From: Xanthomonas sp. NCPPB 1128
GTDB taxonomy: Bacteria; Pseudomonadota; Gammaproteobacteria; Xanthomonadales; Xanthomonadaceae
Direction: 5' to 3'
DNA length: 64,000 nt
NCBI RefSeq assembly: GCF_001043115.1
Contig: NZ_LFME01000021.1
Span: 1 to 64,000 of the forward strand
Below are positions 8,386 through 17,783 of the stretch, one piece after another. The notes beneath the pieces were generated by a model. The model saw only the letters and a list, made by a program, of their open reading frames with translations. It was not told the origin of the DNA and did no database searches. The first letter of the stretch is position 1; each line of letters opens with the position of its first letter. A program made the translations under genes and the position numbers.

Positions 8386-8607
8386 TTACCAGTGATTCTC
8401 TGGCACCGCAGCTACGGACGGCGCCGGGACGCTGCCGGCCGCGGATGGCTCAGCCATGCGCTGCGACGACGCTTGGGCTGCCGCGGCGTCCGCTGGTGGA
8501 TGGCTTGGTGGCGGCGCATTGGAGCGCGCGGTGCCGGCGAACCTCAGCCCTTCCGACGACGCTATCTCGGGCAGGCGGCTGGCGAGCCGCGGCCGCCGCA
8601 AGGTCAT
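8386..8607 (-). CDS. Possible small alanine/proline-rich protein
   Basis: A 73-residue frame whose ATG overlaps the stop of the frame upstream in ATGA fashion, the main argument that it could be translated. Composition is rich in Ala, Pro and Ser with no hydrophobic segment and no recognised family. In DNA of this GC content a frame of this length may be fortuitous. Confidence 0.25.
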   Translation of the reverse strand: MTLRRPRLASRLPEIASSEGLRFAGTARSNAPPPSHPPADAAAAQASSQRMAEPSAAGSVPAPSVAAVPENHW

Positions 8608-8900
8608 TCCGTGCGGTCAGCGCCGCTGGCGCGTTTGCGCGCCTTGCGCCGTTGATTGTCCGCACGGAGCGCCGCCGTGCAGTCCGCGCTGGTCGGCAGC
8701 GTGCTCCGGGTATCGACGGTGTAGAAACCGCCGCAGCCGGGATCGGAACAGCCACACGGGGTGAAGCGTAGCGGATGCTGCGTCAGCCCAAGCCGCTTCT
8801 GTCGCGCGTTGGCGCACTCGCCGCGCTTGACGACGTCGATGATTGCGCTGCGCTGCAGGAACTTTCCAGCCACGTGTCTTTCCTCTGCCGGTGTGACCAC
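8604..8900 (-). CDS. Possible small cysteine-containing protein
   Basis: A 98-residue frame beginning with GTG. It contains a compact cysteine cluster PCGCSDPGCGGF near the middle that could bind a metal, and basic residues at both ends (DNQRRKARKRA). I do not recognise a family. No alternative ATG is present. It fills a gap of about 630 bases between better supported genes on the same strand. Confidence 0.35.
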   Translation of the reverse strand: MVTPAEERHVAGKFLQRSAIIDVVKRGECANARQKRLGLTQHPLRFTPCGCSDPGCGGFYTVDTRSTLPTSADCTAALRADNQRRKARKRASGADRTE

Positions 8901-9008
8901 GGCGCCCGCCCTGCGGCGTGGGAAGCCGTGCGGCAGCGACCGCGGCCGTCATCCATGATAGACGATGGTGTTGTTCCCACCGCCGCCTCAGCGTCGCGGC
9001 CGTCGCCA

Positions 9009-9620
9009 TCACGCCAGCGGCGGCGGGTACGGATTCGCCTTGAGCAGGCGCGCCAGATGCGCGGCGTTGCTGGCGGCGGTCCTGATGGTGTCGGCCAGGA
9101 CCTTCGGTGTCTGTTTCAGGTCCTGGTAGTCGGTGCTGCCCATCGCCTCGCCGACCCAGTACGGCGGGCTGCCGGCGGCGACGCTGAAACCGAAGTCCGT
9201 CAGCCCCTGGTACAGATCGGCGCTCACCTTGTGCGCGCCGTCTTCGTTGCCCACCACCGCGACCATGGCCACGCGGTTGAAGGTGGGATAGATGCCGTCG
9301 TCGCCGATTTCGCCGAGAAACGCGTCCATGCGCTCCAGCACGCGTTGCGCCAGGCTCGACGGATGGCCCACCCAGATCGGTGTGGCCAGCACGAAGATGT
9401 CCGCGTCCAGCACGCGCTGGCGCAGCTGCGGCCAGGCATCGCCCTCGCCTTCGTCCGCGCTGACGCCAGGATGCACGTCGAAGTCGGCCACGCGCGCCGA
9501 ATCGCCCTGCACGCCGTGCGCGGCCAATGCCTGCAACACCTGGTCGAGCAGCCGCTGGGTGGACGAGGGCGCGGTGCCGCGCTTGAGCGTGCAATTCAGG
9601 CCGAAGGCGCGCAGGGACAT
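9009..9620 (-). CDS. Flavodoxin-fold NAD(P)H-dependent oxidoreductase
   Basis: This 203-residue protein starts with a beta strand and phosphate loop of the FMN-reductase/flavodoxin type (LNCTLKRGTAPSSTQRLL, where the loop holds the FMN phosphate). It continues with DADIFVLATPIWVGHPSSLAQRVLERMD, a hallmark of NADPH-dependent FMN reductase and flavodoxin-like proteins, and VAVVGNEDGAHKV. It probably reduces quinones or other small acceptors in the cytoplasm; the substrate is not shown. GGAGTC precedes the ATG at a suitable distance. Confidence 0.85.
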   Translation of the reverse strand: MSLRAFGLNCTLKRGTAPSSTQRLLDQVLQALAAHGVQGDSARVADFDVHPGVSADEGEGDAWPQLRQRVLDADIFVLATPIWVGHPSSLAQRVLERMDAFLGEIGDDGIYPTFNRVAMVAVVGNEDGAHKVSADLYQGLTDFGFSVAAGSPPYWVGEAMGSTDYQDLKQTPKVLADTIRTAASNAAHLARLLKANPYPPPLA

Positions 9621-9773
9621 GGTCCGACTCCACTTGAAAGCCGTGACTCTTGAACATCGACGGTAGCCTAAGCGTCTCGATGGCGTGCAAGGTCCGTGAG
9701 TGGACGCTTGCGACTGGAGCTTTCGCCACCGCTGGCACGCTGCACAGCGTCACACCTCCGACCGGACAACCGA

Positions 9774-10397
9774 TCAGCCGGCGGCTGTCTCTTGTGCTTC
9801 GAAGATGGTCAGATGCTGGGCGAGTTCGGTGTACTGGAGATAGTCCCAACTCATGTACAGAAACTCGGTGCCGTCCTGCAGGCGCCGTAGTCCGAAGCGT
9901 CTGTCCGTACCATCGACCATTCGCCCCCAGTCGAGCAGCTTCTCGGCCTGGAGGATCAGGTGCTGGGTAGTGATCGCGGCGACGCTGAACACGCGTCCGC
10001 CGCGTGTGTCCAGGAACGCCTGCACTGTCAGATGCGGGTAGCTCAGACCGAGTTCGGGCTGCTTGATCGCCGCAAGACGCTTTTCGTATTCCGTTCCGGC
10101 ACCGCTGGGCTTCCGGTAGCGGATCGAAAAGGTCCGGCGATCCTGCCCCCATTGGACACGGCTGGCGATGCTGCGCATGCCAATACGGTTGCCTACCACC
10201 TGCCACGCATCGATGCCGGCCAATGTGTCCATATCAAGCGCCAGCGCCGTGTCCACGTTTGCCTCGACCAGGTGTAGATCGCCACCGCCGATACGTGGAT
10301 GTGCGGCGATGAGCGGCCACACCCGTGTCTGGAAATCGGACGCGCTTTGCGAAAGGTTGGACTGAAACTGAGATGGACCATCCATGTAGTGCTTCAT
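9774..10397 (-). CDS. Conserved-looking protein of unknown function
   Basis: A 207-residue soluble protein without membrane segments or a signal peptide. Features such as GNRIGMRSIASRVQWG, DRRTFSIRYRKPSGAGTEYEKRL and EFLYMSWDYLQYTELAQHL suggest a compact mixed alpha/beta fold, but I do not recognise a family. An internal Met at the fifth codon is an alternative start. It stands alone, with gaps of more than 150 bp on both sides. Confidence 0.6.
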   Translation of the reverse strand: MKHYMDGPSQFQSNLSQSASDFQTRVWPLIAAHPRIGGGDLHLVEANVDTALALDMDTLAGIDAWQVVGNRIGMRSIASRVQWGQDRRTFSIRYRKPSGAGTEYEKRLAAIKQPELGLSYPHLTVQAFLDTRGGRVFSVAAITTQHLILQAEKLLDWGRMVDGTDRRFGLRRLQDGTEFLYMSWDYLQYTELAQHLTIFEAQETAAG

Positions 10398-10553
10398 TCG
10401 CGTTCGACTGTGCGCTGGATGCTAAGCGCCGTGCGTGGCTGTGGTACCGCAAGACAGCGATTTGTCTACTCTCGCCGACACATGGATCCGAGTGACCGCT
10501 GCTGCACAAGGCCCATCGTGCAAGACGACACCCTGGCGTGCGCTAGGCGCCGG

Positions 10554-10826
10554 CTAGGGTCTGTCCGATGGCGCCGAATTGCCGCGGATCGCGATGCCGA
10601 GCAGGGCCAGCCACACTGCCAGCGCCAGCAGGGTCGGTAGCTCGAAGTGGCTGGAGTTGTACAAGGTGAAGCTCCTGGCGGCGAAGAACAGCAGCGTCCA
10701 CAGTGCCAGGTTGACCAGCACGATCCGCCGCCGCCAGCGGTGGCGGGTGAACAGGGCGATGACGGTGGGCATCAGCGCGACCGGTGCGGTGGCGAAGAAG
10801 AACAGCACGACGAGGGTCTGGTTCAT
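10554..10826 (-). CDS. Small membrane protein, weakly like superinfection-immunity proteins
   Basis: A 90-residue protein with three hydrophobic stretches. The pattern of a first helix, PTVIALFTRHRWRRRIVLVNLALW, then a further helix recalls the superinfection-immunity (Imm) family, which has a Pro-x-x-x-Ala start and an asparagine in the second helix. The match is only by eye, and the usual GWT motif is absent. A GGGAG ribosome site precedes the ATG. Confidence 0.55.
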   Translation of the reverse strand: MNQTLVVLFFFATAPVALMPTVIALFTRHRWRRRIVLVNLALWTLLFFAARSFTLYNSSHFELPTLLALAVWLALLGIAIRGNSAPSDRP

Positions 10827-11038
10827 GGGTTGCTCCCGCCCGGTACGACCAGGTGTACGCGACGACCGTCAGCGATCAGCGCACTCCGCGCATGCCGCCG
10901 GACTGCCGCTACCCTACCGCAGTCGCGCCGCCGCGCCACGGCCGTTGCGCAAGCGGCCGTGACGTGCCTCCCACACGCCCTGTGGTCTTCGGGCGCGGCT
11001 GGTCATACGCGCCCAGCCGCCCGCACCCAAGTTGCGGG

Positions 11039-11362
11039 TCAGTACGAAAGATCGACGTACTGAACCCGCTTGGCGCCGAACGCACTGCAGCCTTCGCTGG
11101 TGGCGTAGTGCAGGACGACCGGAGTCCGCGTACTCGCCGCGGCGAGGATGGCGGAATACTTTTCCTTCGCGATCGAGTCCACCGAAAAATCGATGACCCA
11201 TCGTCCGTCCGCCGGGCACTCATTGTTGGTCGGCTGGTTCTCCAGCCAGATGGAGGCGTAATTGCCTTCGACCACGAACCGGATGATCTTCCCTTGTTGC
11301 GCGGTGTCGGCAAGCGCGCTTCCGCAGACAAGCAGCAACAGCATTCCAAGTACGACTTTCAT
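11039..11362 (-). CDS. Small exported protein of unknown function
   Basis: A 107-residue protein whose first 18 residues (MKVVLGMLLLLVCGSALA) are a textbook signal peptide with an AxA-like cleavage site. The mature part of about 89 residues has two cysteines (NECPAD and EGCSAFG) that could form a disulfide. The ATG at 11362 is preferred over upstream in-frame starts because GGGGGAA sits just upstream and the signal peptide begins there. No family recognised. Confidence 0.75.
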   Translation of the reverse strand: MKVVLGMLLLLVCGSALADTAQQGKIIRFVVEGNYASIWLENQPTNNECPADGRWVIDFSVDSIAKEKYSAILAAASTRTPVVLHYATSEGCSAFGAKRVQYVDLSY

Positions 11363-11653
11363 TGCGTTTCCCCCTGAGCTAAAACCGTTGCGTCCATCCA
11401 CTACCGATACGGTATCGGCGACGGGACATCCTGCGATGAAACACAGCCATCGACATGCCCACGTCGGCACCAGGCCAACGCGGGTGATATGAGCAATAAA
11501 GATCCCCGCTTTCATCGTGGCGCCTGCAACAACACCCCTGTGCAGACAGCCGGCCATCTACGTCGAGCCGCTTCGCCTGGGACTATACGACAGCGTCAAT
11601 GGCAATCGCTATCGGCAGACCGCCATCTGGCCGCCCGTTTGCATGGGAAACGC

Positions 11654-12670
11654 TCATTGAGGACGGGCGTCGTGCTCCAGGTGATACCGCACGGCCTCGG
11701 CCACTTCGTTCTTCGAGCCCAGGAACACCGGCACGCGCTGGTGCAGTTGTTCCGGCTGCAGGCCGAGGATGCGCGCGCGGCCGGTGCTGGCGGCGCCGCC
11801 GGCCTGCTCCACCAGCATGCCCATCGGGTTGGCTTCGTACATCAGCCGCAGCTTGCCGGCCTTGCCCGGGTCCTTCTTGTCCCACGGGTAGATGAAGATG
11901 CCGCCGCGGGTGAGGATGCGGTGCACGTCGGCGACCATGCTGGCGATCCAGCGCATGTTGAAGTTCTTGCCGCGCACGCCTTCGCTGCCGGCCAGCAGGT
12001 CGGCCACGTACTGCTGCATCGGCGCCTCCCAGTGCCGCTGGTTGGACATGTTGATCGCGAACTCGGCGGTGTCCTCGGGAACGCGCATGTCGGCCTGGGT
12101 CAGCAGGAAGCTGCCCTCCTCGCGCTCCAGGGTGAAGGCGTGGGTCCCGTGGCCCAGGGTCAGCACCAGCATCGTGCTGGGGCCGTAGATGCAGTAGCCG
12201 GCCGCGACCTGCGCGGTGCCCGGCTGCAGGAAATGCTCGTCGCCGGGCTTGTCGGTGCCCGGCGGCGCGCGCAGCACCGAGAAGATGGTGCCGACCGAGA
12301 CGTTGACGTCGATGTTGGAGCTGCCGTCCAGCGGATCGAACAGCAGCAGGAAATCGCCGCTGGGGTACTTGTCGGGCACCGGCTGGCAGTGGTCCATCTC
12401 TTCGGAGGCGCAGGCGGCGAGGTGGCCGCCCCAGGCGTTGGCTTCGAGCAGGATGTCGTTGCTGAGCACGTCCAGCTTCTTCTGCGCTTCGCCCTGCACG
12501 TTGCCGGTGCCGGCATCGCCGAGCACGCCGCCCAGGGCGCCCTTGCTGACCGCGATGGAGATGCGCTTGCAGGCGCGGGACACGATCGTGATGAGCTGGC
12601 GCAGTTCCGGGCCGATACGCCCGGCATGCTGTTCTTCGATCAGGAAGCGGGTCAGCGACGTTCGCGACAT
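11654..12670 (-). CDS. fbp: Fructose-1,6-bisphosphatase class I
   Basis: This 338-residue enzyme hydrolyses fructose 1,6-bisphosphate to fructose 6-phosphate in gluconeogenesis. The metal-binding motif [13 protein letters not shown] lies at about residues 111-124 and CASEEMD lies just upstream. [20 protein letters not shown] near residue 265 binds the substrate phosphate. The ATG at 12670 gives the usual FBPase N terminus ([14 protein letters not shown]); the open frame upstream of it is not family-like. Confidence 0.96.
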   Translation of the reverse strand: MSRTSLTRFLIEEQHAGRIGPELRQLITIVSRACKRISIAVSKGALGGVLGDAGTGNVQGEAQKKLDVLSNDILLEANAWGGHLAACASEEMDHCQPVPDKYPSGDFLLLFDPLDGSSNIDVNVSVGTIFSVLRAPPGTDKPGDEHFLQPGTAQVAAGYCIYGPSTMLVLTLGHGTHAFTLEREEGSFLLTQADMRVPEDTAEFAINMSNQRHWEAPMQQYVADLLAGSEGVRGKNFNMRWIASMVADVHRILTRGGIFIYPWDKKDPGKAGKLRLMYEANPMGMLVEQAGGAASTGRARILGLQPEQLHQRVPVFLGSKNEVAEAVRYHLEHDARPQ

Positions 12671-12787
12671 GGGCAGGACGGCCTTGCGTGAGAAGGGGCC
12701 GCCATTGTCGCGGGTTGCGCGGCAGATTTCGATCAGCCGTGTTCCGCGAACGCGCGGTGCGCGCAGACGCAGCCGCCAGAGAGGCAC

Positions 12788-12819
12788 AAAAAAGCCGGAA
12801 GCGCAGGCACTTCCGGCTT
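12788..12819 (-). terminator. Intrinsic terminator after tyrB
   Basis: On the minus strand AAGCCGGAAG, a short loop and CTTCCGGCTT form a 10-bp stem followed by a run of T residues. It lies just after the tyrB stop and upstream of fbp, so the two genes are probably separate transcripts. Confidence 0.85.
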
Positions 12820-12839
12820 CGGGGCAGGACCGCGGGGGC

Positions 12840-14042
12840 TCAGCCCTTGTGCACGGTCGCCACGGCCTGGGTCACGTAGTCCAGGTTGTTCTGGCTCAGC
12901 GCGGCCACGCAGATGCGGCCGGTGCCGACCGCGTAGATGCCGAACTCCTCGCGCAGCCGATCCACCTGCACCTTGCTCAGGCCCGAGTAGGAGAACATGC
13001 CGGCCTGCTGCTGGATGAAGCCGAACTCCGGCGCGCCCAGGGCGGCCAGCTTCTGCACCATGCCGGCGCGCAGGGCGTGGATGCGCTCGCGCATCTCGGT
13101 CAGCTCCTGCTCCCACATCGCGCGCAGTTCCGGGCTGTTGAGCACCCCGGCGACCAGAGCGGCGCCGTGCGTGGACGGGCTGGAGTAGATGGTGCGGATG
13201 ATGCGCTTGACCTGCGACTGCACCGCCTTGCTCTCGGCGGCGTTGGCCGAGACCACCGACAGCGCGCCGACGCGCTCGCCATACAGCGAGAACGACTTGG
13301 AGTAGGAACTGGCGACCACGTAGTTGTCGATGCCGACCTCGGCCAGCAGGCGCACCGCGTAGGCGTCGGCGTCGATGCCCTTGTCGAAGCCCTGGTAGGC
13401 GATGTCCACGAACGGGAACAGGTTGCGTTCCTTCAGCAGCTCGGCCACGGTGCGCCACTGCGCCTGGCTCAGGTCGGCGCCGGTCGGGTTGTGGCAGCAG
13501 GCATGCAGAAGCACCACGCTGCAAGGTGCGAGCGCGCGCAGGTCGGCGAGCATGCCGTCGAAGTTCAGGCCGTGGCTGGCCGGGTCGAAGTAGGTGTACT
13601 CGACCACGTCGAAGCCGGCGGCGCCGAATACCGCGCGGTGGTTCTCCCAGCTCGGGTTGCTGATGGCGATGGTGGAGGTGGACAGCAGCTTCTTCAGCAG
13701 GTCCGCGCCCACGCGCAGCGCGCCGCTGCCGCCAATGGTCTGCGAGGTGGCCACGCGGCCGGCGGCCAGCAGCGGCGACTCGGCGCCGAACAGCAGCTTC
13801 TGCGTGGCCAGATCGTAGGCGGGCAGGCCGTCGATCGGCAGGTAGCCGCGCGGCTTGGCCTCCTGCGCCAGCTGCTGCTCGATCTGCTGCACGGCGCGCA
13901 GCAGCGGGATGCGGCCGTTTTCGTCGTAGTAGATGCCCACGCCCAGGTTGACCTTGGTCGGGCGGGAGTCGGCGTTGTAGGCCTCGGTCAGGCCCAGGAT
14001 CGGGTCGCCTGGGACCTGTTCCACGTTTGCAAAGAAGGACAC
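12840..14042 (-). CDS. tyrB: Aromatic/aspartate aminotransferase, class I
   Basis: This 400-residue PLP enzyme transfers amino groups between aromatic (or acidic) amino acids and 2-oxoglutarate. Family marks are [12 protein letters not shown], the [11 protein letters not shown] motif, [10 protein letters not shown] with the PLP-pyridine Asp, and [15 protein letters not shown] with the Schiff-base Lys near residue 249. The [10 protein letters not shown] and TRSHGAALV-like region ([12 protein letters not shown]) agrees with TyrB/AspC. Substrate preference (Tyr versus Asp) cannot be settled from sequence by eye. A dedicated terminator follows. Confidence 0.92.
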   Translation of the reverse strand: MSFFANVEQVPGDPILGLTEAYNADSRPTKVNLGVGIYYDENGRIPLLRAVQQIEQQLAQEAKPRGYLPIDGLPAYDLATQKLLFGAESPLLAAGRVATSQTIGGSGALRVGADLLKKLLSTSTIAISNPSWENHRAVFGAAGFDVVEYTYFDPASHGLNFDGMLADLRALAPCSVVLLHACCHNPTGADLSQAQWRTVAELLKERNLFPFVDIAYQGFDKGIDADAYAVRLLAEVGIDNYVVASSYSKSFSLYGERVGALSVVSANAAESKAVQSQVKRIIRTIYSSPSTHGAALVAGVLNSPELRAMWEQELTEMRERIHALRAGMVQKLAALGAPEFGFIQQQAGMFSYSGLSKVQVDRLREEFGIYAVGTGRICVAALSQNNLDYVTQAVATVHKG

Positions 14043-14172
14043 GGCGGTACTCGTTCGGTGGCGGAGGTGGGGGCCGGAAGGACCGGAGCCGGCACGGTCA
14101 AACGCCTCATCCTAACAAACGCTGCCGCGCTTGGCCGGGTGCGGCCCGGCGGCACATGGGCGATGATGGCGC

Positions 14173-16299
14173 ATGTCCGTTCCCCTCCCCTTCGCCCCGC
14201 TCTGCGGGGCCTGCGCTCTGGCGCTGTCTTCCCTTGTCCGTGCCGCCCCCGGCGAGGATCCCGCCACCACCCTGCCCGCGCTGCAGGTCCAGGCCGCCCG
14301 CGTCGGTGGCGTGGCCGATTTCGACCTGCCGGCGTCGCTGACCACCACCGGCCTGGGCGACAGCGACCGTCTCGGCGTGCAGGCCTCCGAAGCGCTGGCC
14401 GGCGTGCCCGGCCTGCTCGCGCGCGACCGCCAGAACTATGCGCAGGACACCCAGCTGTCGATCCGCGGCTTCGGCGCGCGCTCTGCGTTCGGTGTGCGCG
14501 GCGTGCGCCTGCTGCTGGACGGCATCCCGGCGACGATGCCGGACGGCCAGGGCCAGCTGTCCAACTTCAACCTGTTCGGCAGCGAGCGCGTCGAGGTGCT
14601 GCGCGGCCCGTTCTCGGCGCTGTACGGCAACTCCTCCGGCGGCGTGGTGCAGCTGTGGAGCGCCGACGGCCAGCCGGACGATCCGTGGCGGCTGCGCAGC
14701 GCGATCGGCAGCCACGGCACCGCCGCCCTCAGCGCGCAGGCGCTGGGCCAGCAGGGCGACGTCCACTACAACCTGGCCGCCACCCATTTCAGCACCGACG
14801 GCTACCGCGACCACAGCCACGCCCAGCGCACCACCTTCAACGCCAAGATCGGCATCGACCTGGCGCCCGGGCGGCGCCTGGAGCTGCTGCTCAACGCGCT
14901 GGAAGCGCCTGACGCGCAGGATCCGCTGGGCCTGAGCCGCGCCCAGGCCGCGGCCGACCCGCGCCAGGCCACCGCCGCGGCCGGCCAGTTCGATACCCGC
15001 AAGTCCACCCGCCAGGTGCAGGCCGGCGCGATCTTCACCCAGCAGGTGGACCAGCAGACCTGGCGGCTGATGGGCTACGCCGGACGCCGCGACGTCACCC
15101 AATACCTGTCGGTTCCGGTGAGCGCACAGAGCAACCCGCTCAACGCCGGCGGCGTGATCGACCTGGACGGCGACTACGGCGGCCTCGACGCGCGCTGGGC
15201 CTGGCAGGGCGAACTGGGCGGCCGCCCGTTCCAGTTCACCGTCGGCGCCAATGCCGACCGCCAGCAACAGCACCGCACCGGCTACGAGAACTTCGTCGGC
15301 AGTACGCTCGGGGTGAAGGGCCGGCTGCGCCGCGACCAGCAGGACCGGGTGGAGAACGTGGACCAGTTCGCCCAGGCCTGGTGGCAGTTCGCCGAGCGCT
15401 GGTCGCTGCTGGCCGGGCTGCGCCATAGCCAGGTGCGGTTCCGCTCGGACGACGCCTACATCGTCGGCCGCAACCCCGACGACAGCGGCCGCACCGACTA
15501 TGCGGCGACCACGCCGGTGGCCGGGTTGGTGCTGCGCGTCAGCGACGACCTGCGGCTCTACGCCTCGGCCGGGCGCGGGTTCGAGACGCCGACCTTCAAC
15601 GAACTGGGCTACCGCCGCGACGGCGGCGCCGGCCTGGCGCTGGACCTGGCCGCCGCGCGCAGCCAGAACCTGGAACTGGGCGCGAAGTGGCGTAACGCCG
15701 CCGGCGCCAGCTGGGACGCGGCCCTGTTCCGCGCCAGCACCGACGACGAGCTTGCGGTGGCCAGCAACACCAACGGCCGCAGCACCTACCGCAACATCGG
15801 CCGCACCCGCCGCCAGGGCGCCGAGACCAGCCTGACCCTGCCGCTGGGCGACAGCGCACAGCTGCAGGTGGCCTACACCTGGCTGCAGGCGACGGTGCGC
15901 CAGGCCTACCTGACCTGTGCCAGCAGCGGCTGCGCGACGCCCACCGCCGTGGTGGCCGCCGGCACCCGTCTGCCCGGCGTGCCGCAGCAGCAACTGTTCG
16001 CGCGCTGGCAGTGGCAGCCGCGGGCCTGGCAGTTCGCAGTGGAGGGCGTGGCCGCCGGCGACACCGTGGTCAACGACCTGGCCAGCGAGGCCGCACCCGG
16101 CTATGCGCTGCTCAACCTGGAAGCGGCGCGGCGCTGGACCACCGCGCACGGCACCCTGCGCACCTTCGCGCGCATCGACAACGCGTTCGATCGCCGCTAC
16201 ATCGGCTCGGTCATCGTCAACGACGGCAATGGGCGTTACTACGAGCCGGGCCCGGATCGCAGCTATACGGTCGGGTTGCAGTGGGACATGCCGCACTAG
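14173..16299 (+). CDS. pqqU: TonB-dependent receptor, PqqU/YncD-like
   Basis: A 708-residue outer-membrane receptor: signal peptide (about residues 1-24), TonB-box-like LPALQVQAARV, plug domain and a 22-strand barrel. The plug sequence RQNYAQDTQLSIRGFG, DGIPATMPDGQGQ, VEVLRGPFSALYGN and the ending YIGSVIVNDGNGRYYEPGP are strikingly close to what I recall of E. coli YncD, now PqqU, which imports the cofactor pyrroloquinoline quinone. Uptake of PQQ is therefore the best guess. The last residue is His rather than the usual Phe or Trp, an oddity for barrel assembly. It is divergent from tyrB. Confidence 0.82.
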   Translation: MSVPLPFAPLCGACALALSSLVRAAPGEDPATTLPALQVQAARVGGVADFDLPASLTTTGLGDSDRLGVQASEALAGVPGLLARDRQNYAQDTQLSIRGFGARSAFGVRGVRLLLDGIPATMPDGQGQLSNFNLFGSERVEVLRGPFSALYGNSSGGVVQLWSADGQPDDPWRLRSAIGSHGTAALSAQALGQQGDVHYNLAATHFSTDGYRDHSHAQRTTFNAKIGIDLAPGRRLELLLNALEAPDAQDPLGLSRAQAAADPRQATAAAGQFDTRKSTRQVQAGAIFTQQVDQQTWRLMGYAGRRDVTQYLSVPVSAQSNPLNAGGVIDLDGDYGGLDARWAWQGELGGRPFQFTVGANADRQQQHRTGYENFVGSTLGVKGRLRRDQQDRVENVDQFAQAWWQFAERWSLLAGLRHSQVRFRSDDAYIVGRNPDDSGRTDYAATTPVAGLVLRVSDDLRLYASAGRGFETPTFNELGYRRDGGAGLALDLAAARSQNLELGAKWRNAAGASWDAALFRASTDDELAVASNTNGRSTYRNIGRTRRQGAETSLTLPLGDSAQLQVAYTWLQATVRQAYLTCASSGCATPTAVVAAGTRLPGVPQQQLFARWQWQPRAWQFAVEGVAAGDTVVNDLASEAAPGYALLNLEAARRWTTAHGTLRTFARIDNAFDRRYIGSVIVNDGNGRYYEPGPDRSYTVGLQWDMPH

Positions 16300-16353
16300 C
16301 CGAGAGAAGCTGCCAGTCGATCGCCTGTTGGACGTGCCGCCTCCGGACGCCAT

Positions 16354-17004
16354 ATGTACACCCCGCATCCCAGCGCAGAACTTCGCCGGCACTTCAGCGA
16401 ACGTCCGTTTCAAGGAGCAGCTCCATGGGACGCACGCTTTTTGTTCGTTGGGCTCGATGCGAACTATGCACCTGACATTGAGCGCAGCCCGATCTTCCCC
16501 GAACTGCTGCGCTATCACCAGGACGGCGTGGACTTCTGGCACCAGCACGGTTTCCACCATCCGTTTCTCCTGCCCGGCTACCGCGGGGATGGCCGGCGCT
16601 ACCACCGCAACTTCGCGCGACTGGGCTTCCTGCCGCGAGACGCCGCGGAGGTGTCGTTCGTCGAACTGCTGCATCTGCCAACGGTCGGACGCAACTCCTT
16701 GGTGGTGTCCGATCTGGATCCCAGCCACCTGCGCATGCTCGATGCGGCGATGCGTCAGGGGCGAGCGCAGCACGTGTTCGTTTCCGCAGGCGTTGCGCGA
16801 CTGCTGCGTCGCCTGCCGTCGTTCGGCTGGCTACGTGCGCAGCCACTGATCGGCGATGGCCTGCCACAGCTGTACGCCGATGGCGGTCGCTGCGTCCATC
16901 AGCATCTGCACCTGTCGAACTACGGCAAGTTCGAGGCGCAGATGCGGCATGAGGCGCACGCGGTAGCGGCGCTACGGCAGGAGTCGCTTGGCAGCCTCGT
17001 GTGA
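16354..17004 (+). CDS. Conserved protein, possibly uracil-DNA-glycosylase-like fold
   Basis: This 216-residue soluble protein starts with RFLFVGLDANYAPDIE, a strand plus loop that resembles motif A of the uracil-DNA glycosylase superfamily, and has HQHLHLSNYGK near the end where motif B would lie. HHPFLLPGYRGDGRRYHRNFARLGF and VSFVELLHLPT are other strongly patterned regions that I recall in unnamed proteobacterial homologues. The catalytic residues of known glycosylases are not obvious, so the fold assignment is tentative. Confidence 0.6.
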   Translation: MYTPHPSAELRRHFSERPFQGAAPWDARFLFVGLDANYAPDIERSPIFPELLRYHQDGVDFWHQHGFHHPFLLPGYRGDGRRYHRNFARLGFLPRDAAEVSFVELLHLPTVGRNSLVVSDLDPSHLRMLDAAMRQGRAQHVFVSAGVARLLRRLPSFGWLRAQPLIGDGLPQLYADGGRCVHQHLHLSNYGKFEAQMRHEAHAVAALRQESLGSLV

Positions 17005-17176
17005 ATCCGTACCAGGTGCCGTGGTGTCTACACATTGCGCCGCCACTGCAAGCCGTCTACCAAACGCACTGCACCTGTCTACGCGAACCGGCAGCGGACG
17101 CTGGCGGCGCGCTTTGCGGCGGCGCTAGCGTAGTGACACCCCCGCACACCGCCATGCTCTCTCCAGGAGACGCACC

Positions 17177-17596
17177 ATGAGCACATCCGACGACAGCCGC
17201 GACAACGCCGGCACCAAGAGCAAACCCGCATTGGCCGAAGGCGTCAGTGCCACGCCGTACCAAGGCACCTTCACGGTGGTCAATTGCACCGGCCAGACGA
17301 TCAGCAACGTCAGTGTCAAACACACCTGTGGCGACTACATGGATCCGGCCGCATCGGCGTCGCTGCTGGCGGGTGGCACCATCGCCTCCATACCGCTACG
17401 TGCGCAAACCGGCTCCAACGACTATTGGAACCTGTCGTTCCAGATGAGCGACGGCAGCTCGCGTAGCCGCAACAGCAAACAATGCAATTACGTGCAGGGT
17501 GATGCGCCGGGGACCTGCATCATCGCGCTGTACGCAAGCAGCTTCAGTGTGCTGACGCCGGTCAGCTCGCCGTGCATGAACAACAGCTACGACTGA
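17177..17596 (+). CDS. Small beta-rich protein, possibly PUD/aegerolysin-like
   Basis: This 139-residue protein has a polar N-terminal tail of about 30 residues, then a beta-rich domain starting TFTVVNCTGQTISNVSVKHTCG with several cysteines and tryptophan (SNDYWNLSFQMSD). The opening pattern recalls the PUD1/2 (up-regulated in daf-2) and aegerolysin-like beta sandwiches, but this is a visual resemblance only. CCAGGAGA before the ATG is a good ribosome site. No signal peptide is visible despite the cysteines. Confidence 0.6.
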   Translation: MSTSDDSRDNAGTKSKPALAEGVSATPYQGTFTVVNCTGQTISNVSVKHTCGDYMDPAASASLLAGGTIASIPLRAQTGSNDYWNLSFQMSDGSSRSRNSKQCNYVQGDAPGTCIIALYASSFSVLTPVSSPCMNNSYD

Positions 17597-17645
17597 GCCG
17601 TCGTGCATGCGCTTGCCGCTGCCGCTTCCCGGCCGCGGCAAACCG

Positions 17646-17714
17646 CTGTAGGAGCGGCTTCAGCCGCGATGGGCGTTACCGGGATGCCCGTCGCGGCTGA
17701 AGCCGCTCCTACAG
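17646..17714. repeat. REP-like inverted repeat (BIME)
   Basis: TGTAGGAGCGGCTTCAGCCG and its complement face each other around GGGCGTTACCGGGATGCCC. The stem is nearly perfect. It lies between the convergent PUD-like gene and the sigma-54 activator gene. Confidence 0.88.
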
Positions 17715-17783
17715 ACGATCCAGGGCTAGCCGGATCGCGCGGCTTCTTGCCGAAGAGGTCCCCCGCGTCTGCGCCCGCCTGCT

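Noticed and set aside
12216-14912. Very long + strand open frame (about 900 codons) across fbp and tyrB
   Set aside because: It is antisense to two certain enzymes and has the low-complexity composition of a high-GC shadow frame.
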